64,000 nucleotides of DNA from Nocardia nova SH22a (lineage in GTDB: Bacteria; Actinomycetota; Actinomycetes; Mycobacteriales; Mycobacteriaceae): positions 4,030,001 through 4,094,000 of the forward strand of contig NZ_CP006850.1 of the NCBI RefSeq assembly GCF_000523235.1, in the 5' to 3' direction. The position numbers and the translations under genes were made by a program. Shown here one piece after another: positions 1-7,747 of the stretch. The notes below the pieces were generated by a model that made no database searches, was not told where the DNA came from, and worked only from the letters and a program-made list of their open reading frames with translations. Position 1 is the stretch's first letter; each line of letters opens with the position of its first letter.

Positions 1-1
1 A

Positions 2-328
2 TGCTCCTCGTGCGCCTCGGACGATCTGGAACCGGTAGCGTCATCGGGCGCCGGCTCGGTCGTGTCGTGGCGGGTGGTGGACCGTGCGGGCGCCCGCGGT
101 GGGCCGGTACCGTTGACGGTCGCGATAGTGGAGCTCGACGAGGGACCGTGGGTCTACACCTGCCTGGAAGGCGAGGTGCCTTTGCTCCCGGAGCGCCCGG
201 TGCGGGTGCATTTCCAGCCATATCCGCGAGACGACAGGTTCCCCGTCTTCCTGGTGTGCGCCGATCCCGAGCACACGTGGTGCCGACCCCACTTCTCAGG
301 AGTGTCGGACTCCGCTGTCGGCCGGTAG
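2..328 (+). CDS. Zn-ribbon/OB-fold (DUF35-type) protein, 5' end outside window
   Basis: Only the last 108 residues are visible; the reading frame enters from the left edge. The fragment opens with CSSC, probably the second half of a zinc ribbon, and continues into a small beta-rich domain (VAIVELDEGPWVYTCLEG, then VRVHFQPYP) typical of the DUF35 OB-fold. Family members usually sit beside thiolases and help load or bind acyl-CoA substrates; the partner would be outside this window. The end overlaps the convergent GntR gene by 33 bp. Assignment rests on the CxxC and the OB-fold-like pattern. Confidence 0.7.
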   Translation, partial: CSSCASDDLEPVASSGAGSVVSWRVVDRAGARGGPVPLTVAIVELDEGPWVYTCLEGEVPLLPERPVRVHFQPYPRDDRFPVFLVCADPEHTWCRPHFSGVSDSAVGR

Positions 329-1003
329 CACGCCGCCGGTGCCGCCGACGTTTTCGACGACGACACCGAGGATGTTGTGCAAGCTGTTGTTGACGTGAAC
401 GGCGGTGGCCTGTGCGGCGAGTTCTTCGTTGCCGTCGTGGATGGCACGGCAGATCGCCAGATGTTCTTCGATGGTCTGGAGCATGCGGTTGGGTGTGCCA
501 CGGGCGATATGCCGCAAACGACGGAGGTTGCCTCGCAGCGATCCGAGCGCCTCGGCCAGATACGGATTCGCAGTGCCGTGCAGGATCGCGGTGTCCATTC
601 GGTCGATCAGCGCGTAGTAGGCGTCCAGATGCTCGTCGACCGCGGGTGCCGAGCCGAGAAGCTCACGCTGCGACTCGAATTCGGCGCGCAGGCGACCGAA
701 CACCTCGCGGTCCTGCGCACGCGCGCTCAGGCGGGCGAGGTAGGTTTCCAGCGCTTCGCGCGCTTGGAAAAGGTGGACGACATCCGCCAGCGCGATGTCA
801 CTGACGAACGCACCACGACCGGCGGTGACCCGCGCGAGCCCCTCGCGCGTGAGACGTTGCACCGCTTCGCGTAGCGGTGTGCGTGAGACGCCGAGTCGCT
901 CGGCGAGGCGGACCTCGTTGAGATGCGTACCGGCGGGCAGATCTCCGCGGATGATCTCCTCCGCGAGTTGCTCGTACACCCGTTCGCCCTGACTCGTGCC
1001 CAT
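296..1003 (-). CDS. GntR-family (FadR/FCD subgroup) transcriptional regulator
   Basis: This 235-residue protein has an N-terminal winged helix (about residues 5-70, with RLAERLGVSRTPLREAVQRL as recognition region) and a C-terminal all-helical FCD ligand domain. Possible metal-binding residues are the D and H of DRMDTAILHG and the later histidines in EEHL and AVHV. FCD regulators usually sense small organic acids. I chose the ATG at 1003 because it follows a GGTGAA-type ribosome site and gives the normal family length; a longer in-frame extension has no family similarity. It is divergent from the PEP mutase-like enzyme, and two palindromes lie between them, so it probably controls that gene and itself. 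Confidence 0.9.
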   Translation of the reverse strand: MGTSQGERVYEQLAEEIIRGDLPAGTHLNEVRLAERLGVSRTPLREAVQRLTREGLARVTAGRGAFVSDIALADVVHLFQAREALETYLARLSARAQDREVFGRLRAEFESQRELLGSAPAVDEHLDAYYALIDRMDTAILHGTANPYLAEALGSLRGNLRRLRHIARGTPNRMLQTIEEHLAICRAIHDGNEELAAQATAVHVNNSLHNILGVVVENVGGTGGVLPADSGVRHS

Positions 1004-1045
1004 GTTCACCTCTCCGTAGGTCGTTCTTGACTCTACAACTCCAAG

Positions 1046-1086
1046 GTGTACACAATGTCCTCGGACTGCACTACACGCTGTATACA
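1046..1086. promoter_or_regulatory. Paired palindromes, probable GntR operators
   Basis: Two 8-bp perfect palindromes, GTGTACAC (1046-1053) and TGTATACA (1079-1086), lie in the divergent promoter between the GntR gene and the lyase-family gene. Their centres are 33 bp apart, about three helical turns. FadR-subgroup sites commonly have a GT-N-AC core, which both contain. The operator role is inferred. Confidence 0.55.
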
Positions 1087-1187
1087 CAGTGGAAACACGG
1101 GTTACGCAGGGCACTTTATCCGAGAACGTGGTGCCGTCGGCTCGGTTCTCCAGGCCACGCTCCACCCGGGAAGGGAAACCGACAAGC

Positions 1188-2030
1188 ATGAAGAAGACGA
1201 CACAGCTGCGCCGGATGGTCGACAGCGACCGCATCCACATCGCGCCCGGTGTGTTCGACGGCCTGACGGCCCGGCTTGCCGAACAGGCGGGCTTCGACCT
1301 GATCTATGCCAGCGGCGGCGCCATATCGCGCAGTGCCGGGTTCCCCGATCTAGGGCTGCTCAGCTTCACCGAGGTGTGCAGCCGCCTGGAACAGATGGCA
1401 GCGGTGACCACGACACCGATCATCGCCGATGCGGACACCGGATTCGGCAACGCCGCCAATGCCGCCCGGACGGTCACCGCCTTCGAACGACTCGGCATGG
1501 CGGGAATGCACATCGAGGATCAGACCTTCCCCAAACGTTGCGGCCACCTCGACGACAAGACCCTCGTCCCGATCGAGGAGATGACCCACAAAATCCGCGT
1601 CGTCAAACAAGCCCAGAACGATCCCGACTTCGTACTCATCGCCCGCACCGACGCCATCGCCGCCGAAGGATTCGACGCTGCCCTGCACCGCGCTCGGGCG
1701 TACGCGGAAGCGGGCGCGGATGTGCTGTTCGTCGAGGCCCCCGAAAGCGTGGAGCAGATCCGCCGGATCGCCGCCGAATTGCCACAACCCAAGCTGATCA
1801 ACATGTTCTACAGCGGCAAGACCCCGCTCGTGCCGAAAGACGAACTGCGCGAACTCGGCTATCGGCTCATCATCATCCCCTCCGACCTGCAACGAGCCAC
1901 GATCACCGCCTGCCGGCGCACCCTCGACGCCATATTCCGCGACGGCGACAGCTCGGCCCGCAAGAACGACATGGTCTCCTTCGCCGACCGCGAACACATC
2001 ATCGGCACCGAGCAGTACCTGAACCCCTGA
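1188..2030 (+). CDS. PEP mutase/isocitrate lyase superfamily enzyme (carboxy-lyase type)
   Basis: The 280-residue protein has the TIM-barrel features of the isocitrate lyase/PEP mutase superfamily: DADTGFG (residues 81-87), which carries metal-binding acid residues, and the catalytic loop KRCGH (116-120). Family members cleave C-C bonds (2-methylisocitrate, dimethylmalate, oxaloacetate) or make C-P bonds. The KRCGH loop favours a lyase over a true phosphonate mutase. The ATG at 1188 follows a GGGAA stretch; an upstream in-frame extension to 1089 runs through the palindromes and is rejected. Divergent transcription from an FCD-type GntR gene fits catabolism of a small carboxylic acid. The exact substrate is unknown. 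Confidence 0.88.
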   Translation: MKKTTQLRRMVDSDRIHIAPGVFDGLTARLAEQAGFDLIYASGGAISRSAGFPDLGLLSFTEVCSRLEQMAAVTTTPIIADADTGFGNAANAARTVTAFERLGMAGMHIEDQTFPKRCGHLDDKTLVPIEEMTHKIRVVKQAQNDPDFVLIARTDAIAAEGFDAALHRARAYAEAGADVLFVEAPESVEQIRRIAAELPQPKLINMFYSGKTPLVPKDELRELGYRLIIIPSDLQRATITACRRTLDAIFRDGDSSARKNDMVSFADREHIIGTEQYLNP

Positions 2031-2097
2031 CAATCGCAACACATTACGAGTCGATGAAGGTTACGCGCGGCAGATCATTGCCGCACTGCGCTCGCTC

Positions 2098-2120
2098 CGG
2101 CCGCACCGACCGTGCGGCCG
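2098..2120 (+). terminator. Hairpin after the lyase-family gene
   Basis: A perfect 9-bp stem (CGGCCGCAC paired with GTGCGGCCG) with a 5-nt loop lies 67 bp after the stop at 2030. It has no clear T run, which is common for actinobacterial terminators. Confidence 0.5.
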
Positions 2121-2171
2121 CCGGGCAGGTCTTGGGCCGGGGGATCTGCTGTGCGCTCCACTCGTCGTTTA

Positions 2172-2186
2172 ATATGTAAGTCATAT
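2172..2186. promoter_or_regulatory. AT-rich inverted repeat, candidate MarR operator
   Basis: ATATG and CATAT form an inverted repeat with a 5-bp spacer in an AT-rich island just upstream of the marR ribosome site. Position and symmetry suggest autoregulation; binding is inferred. Confidence 0.5.
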
Positions 2187-2206
2187 AATCGGAGGTGAGG
2201 TGCGCA

Positions 2207-2692
2207 GTGAGTTCAGCAACGGGTCGTACTCCCGGTCCGACTCGACGGAAACTTACCACCGCCGTGCGGGAAGCCATGCGCGACTTGAATATTCAGCTGT
2301 CGCTGCTCAATCGGAGGTTCGGCGGGCGGGTCGAGCTCAAGGATGTCGATTGGACATGTCTCGACCTGATCAACCGCTATGGTCCGCTGTCACCGACGAT
2401 GCTGGCGCGCCGGGCGGGACTGCATCCCGCGACGCTCACGGGAGTCCTGGATCGGCTGCAGAAGGGTGGGTGGATCGTGCGCGAACGCGATCCGGAATCC
2501 GCGGATCGTCGCGCGGTCATCCTGCGTTCGGTGCGTGAACGGAACTCCGAACTGTTCGCGTTGTTCGCCGGGATGAACAGCCGGATGGACGAGTTGTGCG
2601 CCGACTATTCGGAGGCCGAACTCGAGGTCATCGCCGACTTTCTGCGCCGGGCCGGCGCGGCGGGGCACGAGGCGGCCGAAGAGCTGTCCTGA
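2207..2692 (+). CDS. MarR-family transcriptional regulator
   Basis: This 161-residue winged-helix protein has the MarR order: helical N-terminus, helix-turn-helix (SPTMLARRAGLHPATLTGVLDRLQ), then the wing with the signature DRRAV in RDPESADRRAVIL. The start is the GTG at 2207, 6 bp after GAGG and preceded by GGAGG; another in-frame GTG at 2195 lies inside the ribosome site. Such regulators often respond to phenolic or lipophilic compounds. The convergent SDR downstream is not an obvious operon partner. An AT-rich palindrome precedes the gene. Confidence 0.9.
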   Translation: MSSATGRTPGPTRRKLTTAVREAMRDLNIQLSLLNRRFGGRVELKDVDWTCLDLINRYGPLSPTMLARRAGLHPATLTGVLDRLQKGGWIVRERDPESADRRAVILRSVRERNSELFALFAGMNSRMDELCADYSEAELEVIADFLRRAGAAGHEAAEELS

Positions 2693-2733
2693 GAACACGT
2701 CGGTGGGTTCCCGGGACAGCTCTCACTGGGCGT

Positions 2734-3468
2734 TCACGCCGTCAGACCGCCATCGGCGGCAATGCTCTGACCGGTGACCCAGCGAGCATCGTGGGAGGCC
2801 AGGAATCCGACGACATCGGCGATATCCTCCGGTTCGCCGAGACGGCCCAGCGGTGTTCGCTGTACTCGCTCGGCCAGCAGTTCCCGAATGCCTTGTACGG
2901 CATCGGTATCCGTCGGTCCCGGCAGCACGCTGTTCACCGTGATGCCACGCGGCGCCACCTCCCGGGCAAAGGACCGGACCAACTGCTCGCCCGCCGCCTT
3001 GCTCGCGGTGTACAGCGGCATGAACGGGTCGCTCGCCCGGGTGGCCGAGGACGAGATGTACACGATCCGGCCGCCGTCTCGCACCCGTCGACCCGCCTCC
3101 CGGAACGCGACGAACGCGGCCTGTGAGTTGGCGGCGAACGTGCGCGCGTAGTCCTCGTCGGACGCCGCCGATATCGGACCGGCCGCGTACCCGTAGGCGT
3201 TGTGTACGTACACGTCCAGGCCGCCGAACCGGCTCTGCGCGGCATCCAGGAGCGACGTCAATTGGGCCGGGTCGGTCACGTCGGCCCGCACGGCGACGGC
3301 CTGTCCGCCGCCGTCCTCGATCGTCGCGGCGACCCGCTCGGCGGCCTCGGCATTGCTCTTGTAGTTGACGACGACCTTCGCCCCGTCCGCGGCCAGGCGC
3401 AGCGCGATCGCCCGGCCGATGCTTCGTCCGCTACCGGCCACGACGGCGACACGATCGGTGTTCGACAT
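2734..3468 (-). CDS. Short-chain dehydrogenase/reductase (SDR)
   Basis: A 244-residue classical SDR. Visible are the nucleotide-binding turn GSGRSIGRAIA near the N-terminus, an NxA variant (VHNAYG) in place of the usual NNAG, the catalytic serine region (YISSSAT), the YTASK active site and the C-terminal family ending VTGQSIAADGG. It should reduce a carbonyl or oxidise an alcohol with NAD(P)(H); 3-oxoacyl reductase-like enzymes share this ending. The ATG at 3468 has an AGGAGAA site. The same frame stays open up to 4290, but that extension has no SDR similarity and crosses the next gene. It lies 29 bp downstream of the nitroreductase-like gene, probably in one transcript. Confidence 0.9.
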   Translation of the reverse strand: MSNTDRVAVVAGSGRSIGRAIALRLAADGAKVVVNYKSNAEAAERVAATIEDGGGQAVAVRADVTDPAQLTSLLDAAQSRFGGLDVYVHNAYGYAAGPISAASDEDYARTFAANSQAAFVAFREAGRRVRDGGRIVYISSSATRASDPFMPLYTASKAAGEQLVRSFAREVAPRGITVNSVLPGPTDTDAVQGIRELLAERVQRTPLGRLGEPEDIADVVGFLASHDARWVTGQSIAADGGLTA

Positions 3469-3497
3469 GAATTTCTCCTCCGATGATTCGATCGGTC

Positions 3498-3950
3498 TCA
3501 CGCGGGCTCGACGCGGAATACCGCGATCCGGTTCGCGGCGGCAGCCACCCCGTCCGGAGTGGGGAGATCGGCCAATCCGGTAGTGACGAAACGCTTTCCG
3601 ACACTCGCGGGACTGGTATCCACCAGTTCGCTCAGCACCGAATGGCGTTCGTGTACCGGTATCTCCACCAGTCGGGCGGTCGCGCGCTTGCGTCCCCGGG
3701 TGAGCGTGACCGTGTCCGCGGCCCGCGCGTTGACCACCCAGGCGGCCTTGGGGAATGCCTGGACGATGTACCGGCCGCCACTGAGTTCGTTGACCGCGAT
3801 CGGAAAGGTCAGCAACCGTCCGGTGCGCCGTCCCCGCACCGTGAGCAGTTGCATGGGACCGAACGCGATGCCGATCCGCTGCAGCCTGGTGACGATCTTG
3901 TTGGCGGTGTTGACCTTGCGGCGGTACTTGTCTGTGCTTGCTGTGCTCAT
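3498..3950 (-). CDS. Deazaflavin-dependent nitroreductase-family protein (DUF385/Ddn type)
   Basis: The 150-residue protein has the short split-barrel pattern of the F420-linked Ddn family: a basic N-terminus (TDKYRRKVNTANKIVTRL), then LLTVRGRRTGRLLTFPI and a YIVQAFPKAAWVVNARA segment. Family members use F420H2 to reduce quinones or nitro compounds, or bind lipids. Length agrees with the family. The ATG at 3950 is the best start, although the ribosome site is weak. A perfect 8-bp-arm inverted repeat lies 11 bp upstream, so transcription is probably repressed by a local regulator. Confidence 0.8.
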   Translation of the reverse strand: MSTASTDKYRRKVNTANKIVTRLQRIGIAFGPMQLLTVRGRRTGRLLTFPIAVNELSGGRYIVQAFPKAAWVVNARAADTVTLTRGRKRATARLVEIPVHERHSVLSELVDTSPASVGKRFVTTGLADLPTPDGVAAAANRIAVFRVEPA

Positions 3951-3961
3951 AAGTACACCGT

Positions 3962-3980
3962 AACTCATAAAGTATGAGTT
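3962..3980. promoter_or_regulatory. Perfect inverted repeat upstream of the nitroreductase-like gene
   Basis: AACTCATA and TATGAGTT are exact reverse complements separated by 3 bp. The repeat lies 11 bp upstream of the start at 3950 and next to a TATAAT on the + strand (3984-3989). It looks like a dimeric repressor site; the regulator is unknown. Confidence 0.55.
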
Positions 3981-4014
3981 GGATATAATCTGACTCACTG
4001 GCAAAGCTGCCCGG

Positions 4015-4290
4015 TGCAGGCCGCAGGGGAAGATGTTCAGCTCCTCTGCGCGGTGTCCGGTGACCAGAACCGTTGCGCCGATATCGACCCGCCGTCGCCC
4101 GGAATGTGCAGTGGGGCTCCAGGGCGAAGACCACTCCGGGCCGCAGCTCGAGATCGGCGCCGATGGTCGGCACACCGCCGACCGCCCCATAGGCCGAAAT
4201 CCCGAGAACATCCGCGGTGGACAGGCCGCAGTGCGTCGAGGGGGTGCACGAATGGATCAATGGGGTCGGATTCCAGCCGCCGGGAACCAT
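4015..4290 (-). pseudogene. M24-family (Xaa-Pro dipeptidase-like) C-terminal remnant, frameshifted
   Basis: Two adjacent minus-strand frames together encode the end of a pita-bread (M24) metallopeptidase. One frame carries IGADLELRPGVVFALEPH (ending near 4104), the usual metal-ligand glutamate region. The +1-shifted frame continues from about 4097 with RRVDIGATVLVTGHRAEELN, the expected family ending. One frameshift near 4100 separates them, and the N-terminal creatinase-like domain and the rest of the core are missing. It is therefore a relic, not a working gene. Boundaries are approximate. Confidence 0.6.
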
Positions 4291-4593
4291 TGTGGTGGAG
4301 GGTGATTCGTCGGCACCGACTATCCCTGCGCGAGTCTGGAGCGGCGCCGGGCGGTATTGCTGAAGCTCGCGTGCCGCCGTCGCCTCGGCGCCCGAAATCC
4401 TTTTCGCCGCAGCCGATCACGGCGTCCGGCGCGTGGTGGTAGTCTCGGCGGCGACCGTCGGGGACGCCGCCCTGTGGCCACCGGTGCTGGCGCGACTCGA
4501 CGGCCGATCCAGCGAAGTCGCCCTGATGTCCGAAACGGGCTTCCGATGGGCCTCCCTCGGGCGGCAGACCGGCCCGGTTCCGTGGTGCTGAAA
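4291..4593. other. Stretch without an intact gene
   Basis: No ORF here looks like a whole gene. On the + strand, about 4385-4590, an open frame without a start codon reads APEILFAAADHGVRRVVVVS and then WPPVLARLDG. It has protein-like composition but I do not recognise it; it may be another gene relic. Nothing else is supportable. Confidence 0.35.
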
Positions 4594-4698
4594 CTACTGC
4601 AGGCGGCGCTCCTCTTCCTCGGTGAGGCGCTCGCGCTCCTTCTCGCGCTGCTCCTCTTCCTTCTCGATCTTCTCTTCGCGTTCGTTCTTGTCGCTCAT
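4594..4698 (-). CDS. 34-residue highly charged protein
   Basis: A very short gene with a clear ribosome site (GGAG, 4 bp before the ATG at 4698). The product begins MSDKNEREEK and consists almost entirely of E, K, R and Q, ending ERRLQ. The composition and spacing predict one continuous charged helix or coiled coil, with no signal peptide or membrane segment. It follows the 126-residue gene by 56 bp in the same direction and is probably the last gene of the YdeP-type oxidoreductase unit. I do not recognise the family; a chaperone, tether or regulator is possible but unproven. Confidence 0.6.
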   Translation of the reverse strand: MSDKNEREEKIEKEEEQREKERERLTEEEERRLQ

Positions 4699-4754
4699 GA
4701 TTCTCCGATCATCGGGTTACTTACCTGTGCCGCAATGGTTTTCGCCGGGCGCGC

Positions 4755-5135
4755 TCAGCGGGCGAGGTCGGGGTTGTCCGGCCGGACCCGGCACTGGAAC
4801 ATGGCCTTCGCGGCGTTGTCGGGGTCCATCATCGCCTGCTCGATATCGAGGTGGGTGGCAGGCCGGACCACCGTGCCGGTACCGCATCCGAGCCAGGTGA
4901 CGGTGACTCCCTGTGGGGTGTGATGTTCGGGCACGACCGTGCCCTCGCACGCCCGGTCGGGCGGAGTCACGTGGTAGGTGCGGATATCGCCGGACTCGTT
5001 GTCGACGCTGGTCACGTCGAAAGCGAAGATCGCCACGCGTTCCCCGTCGGCGGGATGCCCGGATGCCCACGGATTGTTGTCGACCCCCTCGGGATTTCCG
5101 ATCGTCTTCGCGGTGATGGTCGTGGAATCGTCCAT
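4755..5135 (-). CDS. Hypothetical protein in the YdeP-type operon
   Basis: A 126-residue soluble acidic protein starting MDDSTTITAKTIGNPEG. The ATG at 5135 is preceded by GAGGAG. Visible features are HVTPPDRACEGTVVPEHHTP, a GCGTGTVVRP turn and a C-terminal segment with a single cysteine (FQCRVRPDNPDLAR). No membrane segment or known motif is seen. It lies 47 bp after the molybdopterin oxidoreductase gene and before the 34-residue charged gene, so a role with that enzyme is likely but only inferred from position. Confidence 0.7.
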   Translation of the reverse strand: MDDSTTITAKTIGNPEGVDNNPWASGHPADGERVAIFAFDVTSVDNESGDIRTYHVTPPDRACEGTVVPEHHTPQGVTVTWLGCGTGTVVRPATHLDIEQAMMDPDNAAKAMFQCRVRPDNPDLAR

Positions 5136-5182
5136 GTCGCTCCTCGTGTGGAATGAGCCGTGGTTGCGGGCGGGAACGGACG

Positions 5183-7504
5183 TCACCGGGACCGTTCGAT
5201 CGTGACCTTCAGGTTCTTCATGATCGGCTGATCGCTCTGGGTGCTGTAGTCGCCGATCGCGCACAGCACATTCAGCTCCGGCATGTATCCGGCGGCGCAC
5301 CCGCGCGGGATGTCGTAGGGAATCGCCTTGTACCGCTGCACCGATCGGGTGCTGCCGTCGCGCGCGATGCTGGTGATGTCGACCTCGTCGAACTGTTCCA
5401 GGCCGCGCTCGCGCATGTCCTGCTCGTTCATGAACACCAGGGTGCGCAGATTCTTCACACCGCGATAGCGGTCGTTGTCGGAATAGATGGTGGTGTTCCA
5501 CTGATCGTGCGAGCGCATGGTGGCCAGCGTCAGCGTGCCCGGCTCCCGGGTGAGGTCGGGCAGGTCCGCGTCGGAGAATTCCGCCCGGCCGGACGGAGTG
5601 AGGAACACCAGTTCGCGGGCCGGTTGCTTGATCCGGAAACCGAGCGGCAGCCGCACCCGGCGGTTGAAGTCCTCGAAACCGACCAGGACCCGGGCCATCG
5701 TGTCGCGGATCCGGTCGTAGTCCTCGACGTAATAGTCCCAGGGCGTATTACTTTGCGGCAGTGCGGCTTCGGCCACACCGGCGATGATGGCCGGTTCCGA
5801 CAGCAGATGCCGCGAGGCCGGTTTCTTCATGCCCTTGGACAGATGCACCATCGCCATCGAATCCTCGACCGAGGTCCGCTGCAGGCCGCCGCGCTGTTCG
5901 TCGCGTTCGGTGCGGCCCAGGCAGGGCAGGATCAGCGCGCGGGTCCCGTGCACCAGGTGGCTGCGATTGAGTTTCGTGCTCACCTGCACGGTCAGCTCGC
6001 ACTTGCGCAAAGCGTCGAAGGTGTAGGCGCTGTCGGGCGCGGCGAGGGCGAAGTTGCCGCCCATCCCGACGAACACCCGCACCGCACCGGCGTGCATGGC
6101 TTCGATGGTGGCGACGGTGTCGAGCCCGTGTGCGCGAGGCGGGTCGATCTCGCACACCTCCGCGAGGCGGTCGAGGAATTCCGGCGTCGGCCGATGGTCG
6201 ATGCCGCAGGTCCGGTTGCCCTGCACATTGCTGTGACCCCGGACCGGTGACGGTCCGGCGCCCTCGCGGCCCAGATTGCCGCGCAGCAGGAGCAGATTCA
6301 CGATCTCGCGCACGGTGTCCACGCCGTGCTCGTGCTGGGTGACGCCCAGACACCAGCTGACAATCGACCGGTCGGCGTCGCAGTAGATGCGCGCCGCCTT
6401 GCGGATCTCCGCTTCGGTCAGCGCGGACTGCTCCTCGATCCGCGCCCACGACGTGGCCTCCACCTTCGCGCGGTAGGCGTCGAAACCGGTGGTGTAGCGC
6501 TCGATGAACTCGTGGTCTAGGGCCTTGGGATCGGTGCGGGATTCCTCGAGCACGGCCTTGGCGATACCGCGCAGGACCGCGAAGTCGCCGCCGATGCGGG
6601 TCTGCAGGTTCATGGTGCCGACGGGGGTGGCGTGGAAGGTCGCCATCGCCAGGAATTCGTGCGGAATGATGGTGCGCCGCGAACCCGCCTCGATCAGCGG
6701 GTTGATGTGCACGATCTGTGCGCCTCGCCGATCCGCCTCGGCCAGTGCGGTGAGCATGCGCGGGGCGTTGGAGGCGGCATTGACGCCCATGATGAACAGC
6801 GCGTCCGTGGTCTCCCAGTCCTCGAGATCGCAGGTGCCCTTGCCGGTGCCGAGCGCGGCCTGCAGCGCGCGGCCGCTGGCCTCGTGGCACATGTTCGAGC
6901 AGTCCGGCAGATTATTGGTGCCCAGCTCGCGTGCCAGGAGCTGATACAGGAACGTGGCCTCGTTGCCGAGGCGGCCGGAGGTGTAGAACGCGGCTTGATT
7001 CGGATCGTCCAGTTCGCGCAGGGCCCGGCCGACCATCTCGAACGCCGCCGGCCAGCCGATCGGCACGTAGGTGTCGGTGTCCGGGTCGTAGGTCAGCGGC
7101 TCGGTGAGCCGGCCCTGGTCCTCGAGGTCGTGATCGCTCCAGGTCGACAGTTCGCTCACCGTGTGCGCGGCGAAGAACTCGCGCCCGGCGCGCTTGTGCG
7201 TCATCTCCCAGGTGACGTGCTTGATCCCGTTCTCGCAGATGTCGAGATGGATGCCCTTGACCGAATCCGGCCAGGCACAACCGGGACAGTCGAACCCGCC
7301 GTTCTCGTGGTTCATCTTGATGATCGCCCGGGGGCCGAGGATCGGCTCCTTCTCCTGGCCGATCATGAACTCGGTGACCGATCGGGCCGCACCCCAGCCG
7401 GCGGCCGGATGATGGTACGGATGGAATTCCGGCACCGCGCGCGCGTCGTTCGGGCCGCTGGGCCCGGCATCCTCGCCGGATCGATTGGTGAAATCTATGG
7501 CCAT
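5183..7504 (-). CDS. FdhF/YdeP-type molybdopterin oxidoreductase
   Basis: A 773-residue protein of the DMSO reductase superfamily. The CPGCAWPD motif near the N-terminus replaces the usual four-cysteine cluster site. Later segments match the bis-MGD-binding core (TSGRLGNEATFLYQLLAREL, NPLIEAGSRRT) and a C-terminal cofactor domain (TIYSDNDRYRGVKNLRTLVF). YdeP-type proteins are linked to acid resistance in Escherichia coli, but their reaction is not established. The ATG at 7504 follows AAGGGA at 6 bp; a GTG directly before it is less well placed. No fdhD, moa or mob gene is visible nearby. Two small unknown genes follow. Confidence 0.88.
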   Translation of the reverse strand: MAIDFTNRSGEDAGPSGPNDARAVPEFHPYHHPAAGWGAARSVTEFMIGQEKEPILGPRAIIKMNHENGGFDCPGCAWPDSVKGIHLDICENGIKHVTWEMTHKRAGREFFAAHTVSELSTWSDHDLEDQGRLTEPLTYDPDTDTYVPIGWPAAFEMVGRALRELDDPNQAAFYTSGRLGNEATFLYQLLARELGTNNLPDCSNMCHEASGRALQAALGTGKGTCDLEDWETTDALFIMGVNAASNAPRMLTALAEADRRGAQIVHINPLIEAGSRRTIIPHEFLAMATFHATPVGTMNLQTRIGGDFAVLRGIAKAVLEESRTDPKALDHEFIERYTTGFDAYRAKVEATSWARIEEQSALTEAEIRKAARIYCDADRSIVSWCLGVTQHEHGVDTVREIVNLLLLRGNLGREGAGPSPVRGHSNVQGNRTCGIDHRPTPEFLDRLAEVCEIDPPRAHGLDTVATIEAMHAGAVRVFVGMGGNFALAAPDSAYTFDALRKCELTVQVSTKLNRSHLVHGTRALILPCLGRTERDEQRGGLQRTSVEDSMAMVHLSKGMKKPASRHLLSEPAIIAGVAEAALPQSNTPWDYYVEDYDRIRDTMARVLVGFEDFNRRVRLPLGFRIKQPARELVFLTPSGRAEFSDADLPDLTREPGTLTLATMRSHDQWNTTIYSDNDRYRGVKNLRTLVFMNEQDMRERGLEQFDEVDITSIARDGSTRSVQRYKAIPYDIPRGCAAGYMPELNVLCAIGDYSTQSDQPIMKNLKVTIERSR

Positions 7505-7669
7505 CACAGATCCCTTCGACGACGTGCGTGTGCCTGTGGTGCGCTCCGGCCGTGAGTCCGATGCCGGTCGGCTCCGGTTCTGTAAGTCTTGCCCGGAGTT
7601 TGCTGGTTGTCCACGATTCTGCGTCGAACGAGGTGGACACCGGGTGATCGTGATCGCCGAATCGTCGGC

Positions 7670-7687
7670 GACTGATGAGTATCAGTC
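7670..7687. promoter_or_regulatory. Inverted repeat upstream of the YdeP-type gene
   Basis: GACTGAT and ATCAGTC are perfect 7-bp arms around a 4-bp centre, about 165 bp upstream of the oxidoreductase start. A second, weaker repeat (CGCCTA/TAGGCG, 7721-7740) lies just after the PhzF-like stop and may act as a terminator. Regulator unknown. Confidence 0.4.
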
Positions 7688-7747
7688 TTCGGCAGGGGCG
7701 CGGCGATGTCCAAGACGTATCGCCTACCCGGCGATAGGCGCGACCGA

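Noticed and set aside
3469..4290. Long N-terminal extension of the first SDR
   Set aside because: The frame is open, but the SDR fold begins at 3468 with a good ribosome site, and the extension crosses the nitroreductase-like gene.
4357..4923. 188-residue + strand frame with a leucine-rich stretch
   Set aside because: The hydrophobic run is the reverse strand of the charged 34-residue gene; not a membrane protein.
5153..6250. 365-residue + strand open frame
   Set aside because: It lies fully antisense to the YdeP-type oxidoreductase gene and its arginine- and histidine-rich product has no motif; a GC-driven shadow frame.
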